A stretch of DNA of 64,000 bases from DYEP01 sp040755615 (lineage in GTDB: Bacteria; Bacillota; Sulfobacillia; DUSP01; DYEP01). Position 1 is the stretch's first letter. Every line of letters starts with the position of its first letter. Positions 25,996 through 34,126 of this stretch are shown here, in pieces. The stretch lies in NCBI GenBank assembly GCA_040755615.1, contig JBFMAL010000003.1:34581-98580 (forward strand), given 5' to 3'. A model generated the notes under the pieces. It saw only the letters and a list, made by a program, of their open reading frames with translations. It was not told the DNA's origin and did no database searches. The position numbers were made by a program, and so were the translations under genes.

Positions 25996-27288
25996 CTAAA
26001 TACCGTTTCTCAGCCGGAGGACTTCCGCTACGCGACGAATCGCAACCACGTACGCGGCTTTCCGGAGGTTAGTCCCCAGTATCTTTGCCAGTCCCCACAC
26101 CTCGTTCAGTGCACCCACCAGCATCTGGTCAAGCCGCTTGATAACCTCGTTAAAATCCCAGGAGTAGCCTTGCAGGTTCTGCACCCATTCGAAGTAAGAT
26201 ACTACCACACCGCCTGCGTTAGCCAGGATGTCGGGTATAACCACGGTACCCTTACCGGCAAGGGCTGCGTCTGCCTCAGGTACAACAGGCCCATTGGCTC
26301 CCTCAACCACGAGTCTTGCTTTCATGCCGCGCACAACTCTCTCTGTTATCTGGTTCTCCAAGGCTGCTGGAATCAAAACGTCCACATCCAGTGCGAACAG
26401 GTCTTCATTGGTAATGTCTTCAACGCCTGGGCCTGAGTAGTTCCCCAGGACGTTTTCCCGGGAGCTGTTCACGAATTCGAGGACTTCGTCGAGGTCCAGA
26501 CCGTCGGCCTTGAATTTGCCTCCAGTTACGTCACAGATCCCCACTATCCGGCATCCTGCTTTTGCAAGCCTCCTGGCCGCCCAGCTTCCCACCTTACCGA
26601 ATCCCTGGATCGCCACGGTAGTCTGCTTGGGGTCCTTCCCCAGAGCCTTCAGCGCTTCCAGGGTCACACATCCCACACCATAACCGGTGGATTCCCTTCT
26701 GCCGACAGAACCGCCGAGGCCCACCGGCTTACCGGTGACAATAGGGGCCATATTCTGCCTGTTCAGGATACTAGCCTCGTCCACCATCCACGCCATCATG
26801 CGCTCGTCAGTGTTAACGTCAGGTGCGGGTATATCCAGGCGAGGACCCAAGTTAGGCATGAGCATCCTGACATACCGCCTGGTCACTGCCTCCAGTTCAT
26901 CAGGGGTCATAACGCCCGGGTCACAAGAGATCCCCCCCTTGGCACCTCCGTACGGTATGTTCAGGAGTGAACACTTCCATGTCATGAGCGCCGCCAGAGC
27001 GGAGACTTCTTCCAGATCCACTTCGGGGTGGTAACGTATACCTCCCTTGTATGGGCCCCTGACGCTTGAATGCTGCACGCGGTAACCTTTCAGCAGTTGG
27101 ACGATTCCGTTTATCTTCGCCGGGATGTTGACTATCAATACTCGTTCAGGGCTCATCAAAATGTGCCTGTAGCCGTTGTCGAGGTTCAGTTCTTCTGCTG
27201 CATCGTTAAAGTACATTTTTACGTTGTCCAGTAGAGTGGCAGCACACATCCCACCTGAACCCTCCTTGAGCACATCTGTCGGCTCCAT
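25996..27288 (-). CDS. gdhA: Glu/Leu/Phe/Val dehydrogenase family protein (glutamate dehydrogenase)
   Basis: Amino-acid dehydrogenase of 430 residues, most likely a hexameric glutamate dehydrogenase. RGPYKGGIRYHP and PYGGAKGGISCDP contain the substrate-binding and catalytic lysines, PAPDVNTDERMMAW the catalytic aspartate region, and VAIQGFGKVGSWAA the Rossmann nucleotide motif. EGANGPVVPEAD and ILANAGGVVVSYFEW are late family blocks. Cofactor preference is not clear by eye. It is followed by a 170-residue unknown gene. A shortened, eroded copy of its 5' portion is present at 39.65-39.8 kb. Confidence 0.92.
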   Translation of the reverse strand: MEPTDVLKEGSGGMCAATLLDNVKMYFNDAAEELNLDNGYRHILMSPERVLIVNIPAKINGIVQLLKGYRVQHSSVRGPYKGGIRYHPEVDLEEVSALAALMTWKCSLLNIPYGGAKGGISCDPGVMTPDELEAVTRRYVRMLMPNLGPRLDIPAPDVNTDERMMAWMVDEASILNRQNMAPIVTGKPVGLGGSVGRRESTGYGVGCVTLEALKALGKDPKQTTVAIQGFGKVGSWAARRLAKAGCRIVGICDVTGGKFKADGLDLDEVLEFVNSSRENVLGNYSGPGVEDITNEDLFALDVDVLIPAALENQITERVVRGMKARLVVEGANGPVVPEADAALAGKGTVVIPDILANAGGVVVSYFEWVQNLQGYSWDFNEVIKRLDQMLVGALNEVWGLAKILGTNLRKAAYVVAIRRVAEVLRLRNGI

Positions 27289-27540
27289 TTTAGTCGAGCG
27301 AGCATAAAGAACACATAAGAGGGTATATGCGAGGCATAAGAATTTCGTAATTATCAGTCACGGGATACAACTGAAGTAACTCGGGCGGGTGGTGCGCAAA
27401 AAGGCTGTTCATTGGAAGGAAAGGTCATTGTCGGCCATAAAGAGTGCGGCAAAATGCCGTGCAGGTGACGAAGAAGAAATACATCCTGCCACCTCTTTTG
27501 GGTATTCGTTGTTCTAGTACACTGAAATTGGAGGCTGTCT

Positions 27541-28239
27541 CTATTCGTCGCTCATGTAGTATCCTATCCCCGGTTTGGATAGGATGTACCTTGGCTTGGC
27601 GGGGTCGGGTTCCAGCTTCTTGCGAAGGTTGGAGATGTAGTTCCTCAGGTACTGGTACTCATCCCTGTACTCAATACCCCAGACCCTGGTCAGAAGTTCC
27701 TCGTGCAGTAACACCTTCCCGGCGTTCGTGGCAAGCTGTTGCAGCACATTATATTCCGTTGGGGTCAGGTGGACTTCATGGTCTGCAATGTACACGCGCC
27801 GGCGTAGGTAGTCGATCTTCAACTCACCCACACTGAACGTCGTGGATCCTTCAGGGGATCTCGCGGCAGAGCTTCTGTTTAAGATGGCTTTCACCCGGGC
27901 GCGGAGCTCGGGATAGCTGAAAGGCTTGGTGACGTAGTCGTCCGCCCCGCACTCAAACCCTTCCAGTTTCTCCGACTCCCGGGACCGGCCCGTTAACATA
28001 ATTACGGGCACACCGGAGAAGCTTCTCAGGGTCCTGCAGACCCCGTAACCGTCCAGAGAACCTGGGAGCATGATATCCAGTATGACAAGATCGGGCATCT
28101 CATCGCGTACGAGTTCAAGTGCTGATCTTCCCTCTCCAGCCATGATAACATGATATCCATCAGCTTCAAGACTCATCTTCAAGAGCCTCATCAGTTTCGG
28201 TTCGTCTTCAACCACAAGTATTTTGGCGTTAGCTGGCAT
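27541..28239 (-). CDS. OmpR/KdpE-type response regulator
   Basis: Two-domain regulator of 232 residues. The receiver domain has the acidic pair in LVVEDEPK, the phospho-acceptor in LVILDIMLPG, MLTGRSRES and the lysine of DYVTKPFSY. The C-terminal winged helix (VHLTPTEYNVLQQLA, RVWGIEYRDEYQYLRNYI) is of the KdpE-like subtype. The frame is open further up, but ATG 28239 begins the receiver, and it overlaps the end of the kinase gene by 11 bp. It is co-transcribed with the sensor; targets are unknown. Confidence 0.9.
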   Translation of the reverse strand: MPANAKILVVEDEPKLMRLLKMSLEADGYHVIMAGEGRSALELVRDEMPDLVILDIMLPGSLDGYGVCRTLRSFSGVPVIMLTGRSRESEKLEGFECGADDYVTKPFSYPELRARVKAILNRSSAARSPEGSTTFSVGELKIDYLRRRVYIADHEVHLTPTEYNVLQQLATNAGKVLLHEELLTRVWGIEYRDEYQYLRNYISNLRKKLEPDPAKPRYILSKPGIGYYMSDE

Positions 28240-29434
28240 TGTTATCCGCCTCCGTATCAGCCAGATCACAGTCAGGGGGAGGCAGCCTGAAGTAGAACGT
28301 GGTGCCCTTCCCCACTGTGCTTTCAGCCCAGATGTTCCCCCCGTGTGCCTCTATGATCCGCCGCGCAATGGGTAGACCGAGGCCTGTACCGCTTACGTGC
28401 TTGGATTCCTCGTTTCTGATCCTGTAAAACCTGTCAAACAGGCGGTTTAGGTGTTCAGGGGCGATTCCGTATCCTTGATCTGCCACCGAGATGAGGATAT
28501 CGCCTCTGGAAGGCCTTGCCCGGATAACGACTAGGCTTCCTTCAGGCGAGTACTTGACCGCATTGTCTATCAGGTTCCTGAACACCTGTTCAAGCCTTAC
28601 GGGGTCCGCCCACACCTCTCTCGCATTAGGCGGGAAATCCAATAGGAAACGGTGTTCCCGGGCGAGGAACGACCGGTCTCGGAGAACCTTTTTCAGTAGA
28701 GCAGGTATGAGCACAGGTTCTTTGTGTACCTTAAAGGCCTCGTCTTCCGTGGTACAGTCGAGTAAGCTGGCTATCAACCTTTCTATGTGGTCACATTCTT
28801 CCAGGATGATACGGAAAAACTCCTGGCGCTGCTTTACATCCAGTTCGTGCTCCTGGCTCATAAGCAGCGTCGCATAGCCCTTGATGCACGCCAGGGGGGT
28901 CCGCAGGTCGTGGGATAAGGTACTCAGGACATCGGTCAGCACCCTCTCTTCCCTCATCTCCCTGAGGAGTTCTTGGATCTTAACGCGCCGTGAAACCAGC
29001 CGGGAGAGTTCCTTCAGAACCGACACCATCTTCTCAGCGTCCTGGTTAGCCGAGGATGCCATCTTCACCATCAGGCGGCCAAGGTCACCTCCCAGGCAAA
29101 GAGGAATAACAACAAACGTGTCAGAACCACTCAGTACCAGGAAGGGGCGATCACGCATTGGTTCGGGGACAATCACAGCATCCCAGTTGACGGGTGGCCC
29201 GAAGGTTGATTCAATGGAGTCATTGTTACCATTTTGTACCCTGATACTGAGCGATTCAACGTACGGATACCCGCATACCACTCTTGAGAATGAATCGAAG
29301 GCCTTCGTGATATCGGGTTCCATGAGCGCAATAGCTGCATTGAGTAACAGGTTACTGTACGTGTTATTCACTGAAGAACCCCTTTCGGTGTCGTTGCTCC
29401 TTTCACTTACCGAAACAGACGTTACTTTACACAT
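28229..29434 (-). CDS. Soluble sensor histidine kinase
   Basis: Histidine kinase of 401 residues with no membrane helix. The N-terminal 170 residues form a GAF-like sensor region, then HDLRTPLACIKGYATLL is the H box, DNAVKYSPEG the N box, ADQGYGIAPEH the G1 box, FDRFYRIRN the F box and GTGLGLPIARR the G2 box. ATG 29434 follows AAAAGGATCGG at good spacing; the frame is open to 29557 but has no ribosome site there. It is coupled to the response regulator. The signal is probably cytoplasmic. A fragment of a second copy is at 39.8-39.97 kb. Confidence 0.88.
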   Translation of the reverse strand: MCKVTSVSVSERSNDTERGSSVNNTYSNLLLNAAIALMEPDITKAFDSFSRVVCGYPYVESLSIRVQNGNNDSIESTFGPPVNWDAVIVPEPMRDRPFLVLSGSDTFVVIPLCLGGDLGRLMVKMASSANQDAEKMVSVLKELSRLVSRRVKIQELLREMREERVLTDVLSTLSHDLRTPLACIKGYATLLMSQEHELDVKQRQEFFRIILEECDHIERLIASLLDCTTEDEAFKVHKEPVLIPALLKKVLRDRSFLAREHRFLLDFPPNAREVWADPVRLEQVFRNLIDNAVKYSPEGSLVVIRARPSRGDILISVADQGYGIAPEHLNRLFDRFYRIRNEESKHVSGTGLGLPIARRIIEAHGGNIWAESTVGKGTTFYFRLPPPDCDLADTEADNNAS

Positions 29435-30149
29435 AGACCGATCCTTTTTGCCTGTATCGTTATTAGACAAAGAGGGCCTATCGTCCTTGTGGTACTTAGT
29501 GGTGTTCGGTTCTTGCCACGACACAGTATACCATTGTTGCCCCGGAACCGGCTGCACGTGGTTTCAAGTGCATCACATCCACTTTGAGCACCTACCGTCA
29601 CTGTTACCCGTGTATGGTAACAGTGATAACGGGCAAAAGATTGTTGAAAGAAGGCCGGGCAGTGTGGGTAAACAAGTCGAAAGACATGTAATGGTTTTAA
29701 ATAAAGTGTCCCGTATGTAGGGATACACGTTGGTGGACAGCGTGGCTGCGTGACGTGGTTCATGCGTCCTCAAGCATAATGCATGACTTTGCATCTCATA
29801 GTTCACTGCAAGCCATTTCTTGGCAATAGATTCCTTGGATCAAAAAGGAAACCCGCTGGACGGCTCTAAATAATCCAAGGAATAAGTGAGGTCCCGGCGC
29901 CCACACCTGACCAGGACGTAAGTGGTGACATTAGTGGGAAAGCCCCGGAGCCACAAAGCCGGGACGATGGCCCCCACCACGGTAAAGGCTTCACCGTGAA
30001 ACCGCGATCCGATAAATGCGGAAAAGTCGCATCGGTATCCCAGTGAAGGAGCAGATATCCGGCCAGCTTTTACCTGAAATAGTCCAAAGGATAGGCGCAA
30101 GGCTTGTCCGGAATCATCTCAGGATCCCTGCCGGTGCCCGCACTAAGGT
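29435..30149. other. Upstream region of the kinase gene, mostly non-coding
   Basis: About 715 bp without a recognised gene. It must hold the two-component promoter. Between 29570 and 29630 is an imperfect dyad built from TACCGTCACTGTTACC and GGTAACAGTGATAACG. An 86-codon open frame on the - strand (29840-30100) has no ribosome site or domain. Confidence 0.4.
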
Positions 30150-30481
30150 TCAGCCCACATCAAACTCCGCGCCGTCCGCAGCTACCGGAAACTCGACCTC
30201 TTCCAGCCGCGCGAGAGTCTCCGGGCCCAGGTGAGTGAGGACTATCTTTGAGGCTCCGAGGCGCTCCTTTCTGGCCGTCAGGACGGCATGGCTGAGGTGG
30301 TTTTTCAGTTCCCGATCAATAGTATACGCGTCGGCGATCAGGAGATCCGCCCTCCAGGAAGCCTCGATCAAGGTGTCGGTCCAGGCGGTATCGCCCGTAT
30401 AAGCGATTACCTTGCCCTCCACCGTCACCCGCAGGGCGAGTGCGGGAGCGCAGCCGGGATGGTGCACCTCGAAGGGGGTGA
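30150..30481 (-). pseudogene. C-terminal fragment of an MBL-fold metallohydrolase
   Basis: Encodes VTPFEVHHPGCAPALALRV, IAYTGDTAWTDTL, KNHLSHAVLTARKERL and KIVLTHLGPETLARL. These are the third to fifth metal motifs of an RNase Z-like metallo-beta-lactamase, including the DTAW aspartate and the HLSH and THLG histidines. The N-terminal half with HxHxDH is missing; an IS66 fragment abuts at about 30482. A still shorter relic of the same tail lies at 40620-40720. Confidence 0.75.
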
Positions 30482-30789
30482 CGGTCAGGGTTGTCCACCA
30501 TTTTCAGCGTGTGGCCGGGATGCCCTTTTTGCCCGCCGCTTTTCTTGCCGCTCTTTTCCCTGAGGCTCTTGGTTTTCCTCTTGAAGCCGTCGCTGGAAGG
30601 GGGCTTGCTGCTGTTCCTGCTGTTCTGGTTTAGCTGATTTTCTAGTTGCTTGACCCTTGCCTCAAGGATGGTAATCTGCAGGGCCTGCTGCTGGTAAATG
30701 CGCTCAAAGTTTGCGATCAGGCCCTTCACCAGGGCGACTACTGCCTCGGGTCCCTCATTGTAAACGGCCAGGATTTCCTCCCGTGTCAC
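30482..30789 (-). pseudogene. IS66-family transposase, N-terminal fragment
   Basis: Encodes the first 103 residues of an IS66 TnpC-type transposase: a leucine-zipper-like coiled coil (ITILEARVKQLENQLNQ), the signature NSRNSSKPPSSDGFK and the GGQKGHPGHTLKMVDNPD zinc/linker region. It breaks after NPDR, where the sequence becomes the MBL gene, so the DDE core is lost. No IS66 inverted repeat is visible. Confidence 0.85.
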
Positions 30790-30913
30790 CAGAGATCACC
30801 CCCAGGCAGGCGTTTTGCCAGAGGAAGCAGGTACACGGCCTTGACAGGAACCTCAAGATTGTGACAGCGGTCGTTGCGGCTGCGGCCCTTGGTCAGGCCG
30901 ATGTAGCAGTGCC

Positions 30914-31581
30914 ATGAGCCTCCGGCGTGCGCCTGGGCTCAAGCGGTACGAAACGGCCTGGACATGGCTTCATAAGCTGCGCCGAGCCATGGTCAAGCCG
31001 GGCAGGGATCGTTTGAGCGGCATAATCGAGGTGGACGAAACATTCATTGGGGGAGAAGAACCGGGCGTTCGTGGGCGCCAAACGGAGACCAAGGCACTGG
31101 TCGTGGTCCCAGGCGAAGTTGATGGCCGCGGCATAGGTCGAATTCGGATGCAACGCGTTCCAGATGCATCAGCAACAAGTCTTTTGGCTTTCGTAGAGGA
31201 CGTAGTTGAACGGGGTAGCACTGTCGTCACAGACGGGTGGGGCGGCTACGCTGAACTCTCCAACCTCGGCTACACCCATGAAGCTAAAGTGCTCCGGGGA
31301 AGGGGAAATCGGCTGCGGCCGAACTGCTGCCACGAGTCCACCGGGCTGTTTCTAATCTCCAGCGGTGGCTATTGGGAACTCACCAGGCAGCTGTTGCACC
31401 AAGGCACTTGGATTTCTATCTTGATGAATTCAACTTTCACTTCAATCGAAGGAAGTCCAGGAGCCGTGGAAAGCTGTTCTACCGCTTACTCCAACAAGCC
31501 GTTCAGGTGGATCCGACACCATACCGGAAACTCATATGGGGTGCCGATGCCGAACCCAAAATTCCCAGTCGTTACCCCTAG
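30914..31581 (+). pseudogene. IS1595-family transposase relic
   Basis: Encodes ETAWTWLHKLRRAMVKPGRD, VDETFIGGEEPG, QTETKALVVV and GSTVVTDGWGGYAELS, the DDE core of ISXO2/IS1595 transposases (first D in VDETFIGG, second in TDGWGGY). The C-terminal part RHLDFYLDEFNFHFNRRKSR, carrying the expected N/E-region and RFNRR motif, is in another frame from about 31370. The N-terminal zinc ribbon is absent. It is inactive. Confidence 0.85.
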
Positions 31582-31742
31582 ATAGATTCTTCTGAAGAAA
31601 GCAGTTTGCCGACTACTCCTCGGCAATTGACCCTTGACAATTTGATCATGGTTTGACGTTGCTACCTGGCTTTAGATCAATTTGGCCAATGGCCCCGCCT
31701 ATCCAACAACGACAACCGGCCAGTCCCCGGTACAGCGTCCGG

Positions 31743-31790
31743 TTGAGTCCATATCTCCTTTTCAACGCCCTGAACGAATTAGCGAAGTAG
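31743..31790 (+). pseudogene. Vestigial AbrB-type antitoxin C-terminus
   Basis: The frame ending at TAG 31788-31790, 6 bp before the Doc start, reads LSPYLLFNALNELAK. This matches the RNALRELAK-like end of AbrB/MazE-type antitoxins that partner Doc toxins. No start, ribosome site or DNA-binding domain exists upstream in this frame, so only the tail survives. Confidence 0.5.
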
Positions 31791-31796
31791 GGATTT

Positions 31797-32186
31797 ATGA
31801 AAGAACCAATCTGGCTGACACGTGACATCATTGAAACAATCCATCTCGACCTGATTAGGGTGCATGGGGGGCATCTTGGTTATCGCGATGAAAACCTGGT
31901 TGAAGCCGCGCTTGCCGGACCGCTTCACCGGTGGGACTACGATCCTGACTCAGATCTGCCTACGTTAGCTGCCGCCTATGGCTTTGCTTTTGCCAAAAAC
32001 CACGGGTTCACAGATGGCAATAAGAGGGTAGCCTTTATGGCCATGTATGTTTTTCTGGGTTTGAACGGTTATGAGATTACGGCCCCGGAACCGGAAGTAG
32101 TTAATATCATTCAGCAGCTGAGCAGCGGTCATTTAACGGAAAGAGACCTGGCTGATTGGTTGCGCACTTCGATCATCGCGTTGTGA
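31797..32186 (+). CDS. doc: Doc family (Fic-fold) death-on-curing toxin
   Basis: Fic/Doc protein of 129 residues, full length for Doc. The catalytic motif is NHGFTDGNKRVAF, with the histidine, Asp-Gly-Asn-Lys and arginine all intact. Doc toxins phosphorylate EF-Tu; some related proteins AMPylate. The N-terminus (IWLTRDIIETIHLDLI, HGGHLGYRDENLVEAAL) and the C-terminal helices are conserved. The start is the ATG at 31797. Upstream, only the last 15 codons of an antitoxin remain, so the toxin appears unpartnered here and may be silent, weakly expressed or neutralised from elsewhere. Confidence 0.88.
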   Translation: MKEPIWLTRDIIETIHLDLIRVHGGHLGYRDENLVEAALAGPLHRWDYDPDSDLPTLAAAYGFAFAKNHGFTDGNKRVAFMAMYVFLGLNGYEITAPEPEVVNIIQQLSSGHLTERDLADWLRTSIIAL

Positions 32187-32294
32187 GTTTCATCTTCCTT
32201 AAGAGATATCTTCTTCGCGTATATCAATTTTGGACGAACCAAATCACCCGTTTCTAAAATCTACTTTATGTTTTTTGTCGAAGAGCGTAGCTTC

Positions 32295-33071
32295 TTAGGA
32301 TGATGACAAACCTGCATAGCGGTAGAAGGCGTCCACGACCTCCAGTAAATCAGGGGTTAAGATCCGGCGCACTCTTCCCACGATAAAGGGAGGTACCCCT
32401 CCGTAAAACGCTTCAGCGATGCCGCCGGTGATGCACGCGATGGTGTCGCTGTCCCCGCCGATAGAGACGGCTTTGCGGATAGCATCCTCATAGTCCGAGG
32501 ATTCCAGGAAGGCGATCACGGCCTCGGGGACCGAGCCCTGGCACGTTCCGTCAAAGCTGTAGCGAGGGCGGATCCGGGCCAGGGTCTGTTCCAGGTTGTA
32601 GCCGAATTGAGCGGCCAGGTACTCCCTTATTTCCTCCTTGCTCTTACCCCGGCGTGCCAGGAATACCGCCGCAGCCACGGCCTGGGCCCCCTTGATCCCT
32701 TCAGGGTGGTTATGGGTGACCGCCGCGCTGCGCCTGGCCTCTCTTAGAACATCTTCCAGGGTGTTAAAGTAAAACCCCACCGGGCTGACCCGCATGGCCG
32801 AACCGTTTCCGAAACTGTTATAGGGCTGCAGGCTGTCGGAGAGCAGCCACCTCAGGAATCTACCCCCGTAGCCCCTGTTCGGGTACCGCCGGCCGTACTC
32901 CTTCAGGGTCAGGGCGTAATCCTTCCCATGGAGGACGCAGTCGGCCACCGCCACCGTCAGCACGGTGTCGTCGGTAAAAGTGGAGCCCGGGTTGAAAAGG
33001 GCAAAATCAGTTTTCACATTGTTGGACTCAAAAACCGACCCAATGATGTCTCCGGCGATAGCCCCGATCAT
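32295..33071 (-). CDS. ADP-ribosylglycohydrolase family protein
   Basis: All-alpha di-metal hydrolase of 258 residues in the DraG/ARH family, which removes ADP-ribose from proteins or other conjugates. GAIAGDIIGSVFE opens the fold, FTDDTVLTVAVAD supplies the first metal aspartates and GGDSDTIACITGGIAEA the second set, all intact. ATG 33071 follows AAGGAGGGGAG; the frame is open 14 codons further. It is divergently oriented from the chaperone operon, 449 bp away. Its substrate is not evident. Confidence 0.87.
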   Translation of the reverse strand: MIGAIAGDIIGSVFESNNVKTDFALFNPGSTFTDDTVLTVAVADCVLHGKDYALTLKEYGRRYPNRGYGGRFLRWLLSDSLQPYNSFGNGSAMRVSPVGFYFNTLEDVLREARRSAAVTHNHPEGIKGAQAVAAAVFLARRGKSKEEIREYLAAQFGYNLEQTLARIRPRYSFDGTCQGSVPEAVIAFLESSDYEDAIRKAVSIGGDSDTIACITGGIAEAFYGGVPPFIVGRVRRILTPDLLEVVDAFYRYAGLSSS

Positions 33072-33520
33072 AAGACTCCCCTCCTTGGGTATCGTTCTAT
33101 TAACCGGGTCCAAGCAGCATTGCTCTTTTTTCCTCCGAGCCGTTTACCGGTCAGTTCTTGGATACTATCGCAGAACCTGCCAAGTTTTCGGGTAGGCATT
33201 AAAGCCCAAAAAGCAAGAGGAGTATCATTTGTAACAATCTCACCGCGAGGGGACGCACCCTCATTCCACGCAGGTCAGGGCCGCACTGAATTCAAAGCAT
33301 ATTTATCTCCTATAAGAAGAAAAACAGCACTCTTTCTTCAAGATTACCGTTCCTCTGGGCATGGGGCAAACTTGTTCCCCCCTGCCGAGACTCTTCGGCA
33401 CCCGTGTATCTGAAAGGTAAGAACCTTCCGGAAATGGCCATATGGAGGAATTCAGGTTCATCTTGGTGAATGAGTGTTTAACCTTAAAAAGCATACCGCA
33501 AAGGAGATAACCCGCCACCG
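33072..33520. other. Divergent intergenic region (ADP-ribosylglycohydrolase / chaperone operon)
   Basis: About 450 bp, AT-richer than its flanks, that must carry both promoters. I see no CIRCE-like repeat (TTAGCACTC type) that would indicate HrcA control of the chaperone operon. Confidence 0.45.
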
Positions 33521-34126
33521 ATGATTGATTTCCGCCAAGAGCTGGCCAAATTCAATTTTGCATCCGTTGATGCCGAGTTTGCCCAGTATCATAATGAGGC
33601 AGCACCGCTCATCGAGGCGCTGACCGCTGTGCTGAAGCGTGTAGGCCGGGAGCTGAACCAGGCCAACCTGCAAATCGAGGAAGCTCTGTCGCTGTTTGCG
33701 GAGGAAAAGGAGGCGGAGAGGCGCCTGGCAGAGCAGAGAAAAATGACCGCCGTTCAGGAAGAAGAGAAACTCTCGCTAATCGAGGCTCTACTGGCTGCCC
33801 TGGACCGTCTCGAAGACATCTACCGCTGTGCCGTGCAAAACGAGTGTGGCAGTTGGTCCGAGCAGATAAAGCTGCTCTGGGACAATACTGCAACAGACCT
33901 GCTGGCGCGGGGCATTTTCCGTATCGAGAGCGAAGGCTCCTTTTTTGACGCGCGAATCCACGCCGCGGTGCAGACTGTGGAGGAGCGCGCCAAGCCGAAC
34001 GGGACGATCCTCGAGGTGTTACGGTGCGGGTATATGTACCAGTCGCGCCTACTTCGCAAAGCCCAGGTTGTAGTCAATAAAGTAGATGGAGGTTCTACCA
34101 GTAATGAGCAGCATCGTGGGGATTGA
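33521..34126 (+). CDS. GrpE-like nucleotide exchange factor
   Basis: Protein of 201 residues. The N-terminal half is a long charged coiled coil (residues about 45-90), followed by a four-helix region and a C-terminal beta wing, the GrpE order. GYMYQSRLLRKAQVVVNK near residue 170 is the best GrpE signature. Compared with housekeeping GrpE the N-terminal part is divergent. It overlaps dnaK by 23 bp. It should release ADP from the adjacent Hsp70. Confidence 0.82.
   Translation: MIDFRQELAKFNFASVDAEFAQYHNEAAPLIEALTAVLKRVGRELNQANLQIEEALSLFAEEKEAERRLAEQRKMTAVQEEEKLSLIEALLAALDRLEDIYRCAVQNECGSWSEQIKLLWDNTATDLLARGIFRIESEGSFFDARIHAAVQTVEERAKPNGTILEVLRCGYMYQSRLLRKAQVVVNKVDGGSTSNEQHRGD

Noticed and set aside
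30316..30789. 157-codon open frame with an IS66 start
   Set aside because: Only the first 103 codons are transposase; the rest is the MBL gene out of frame.
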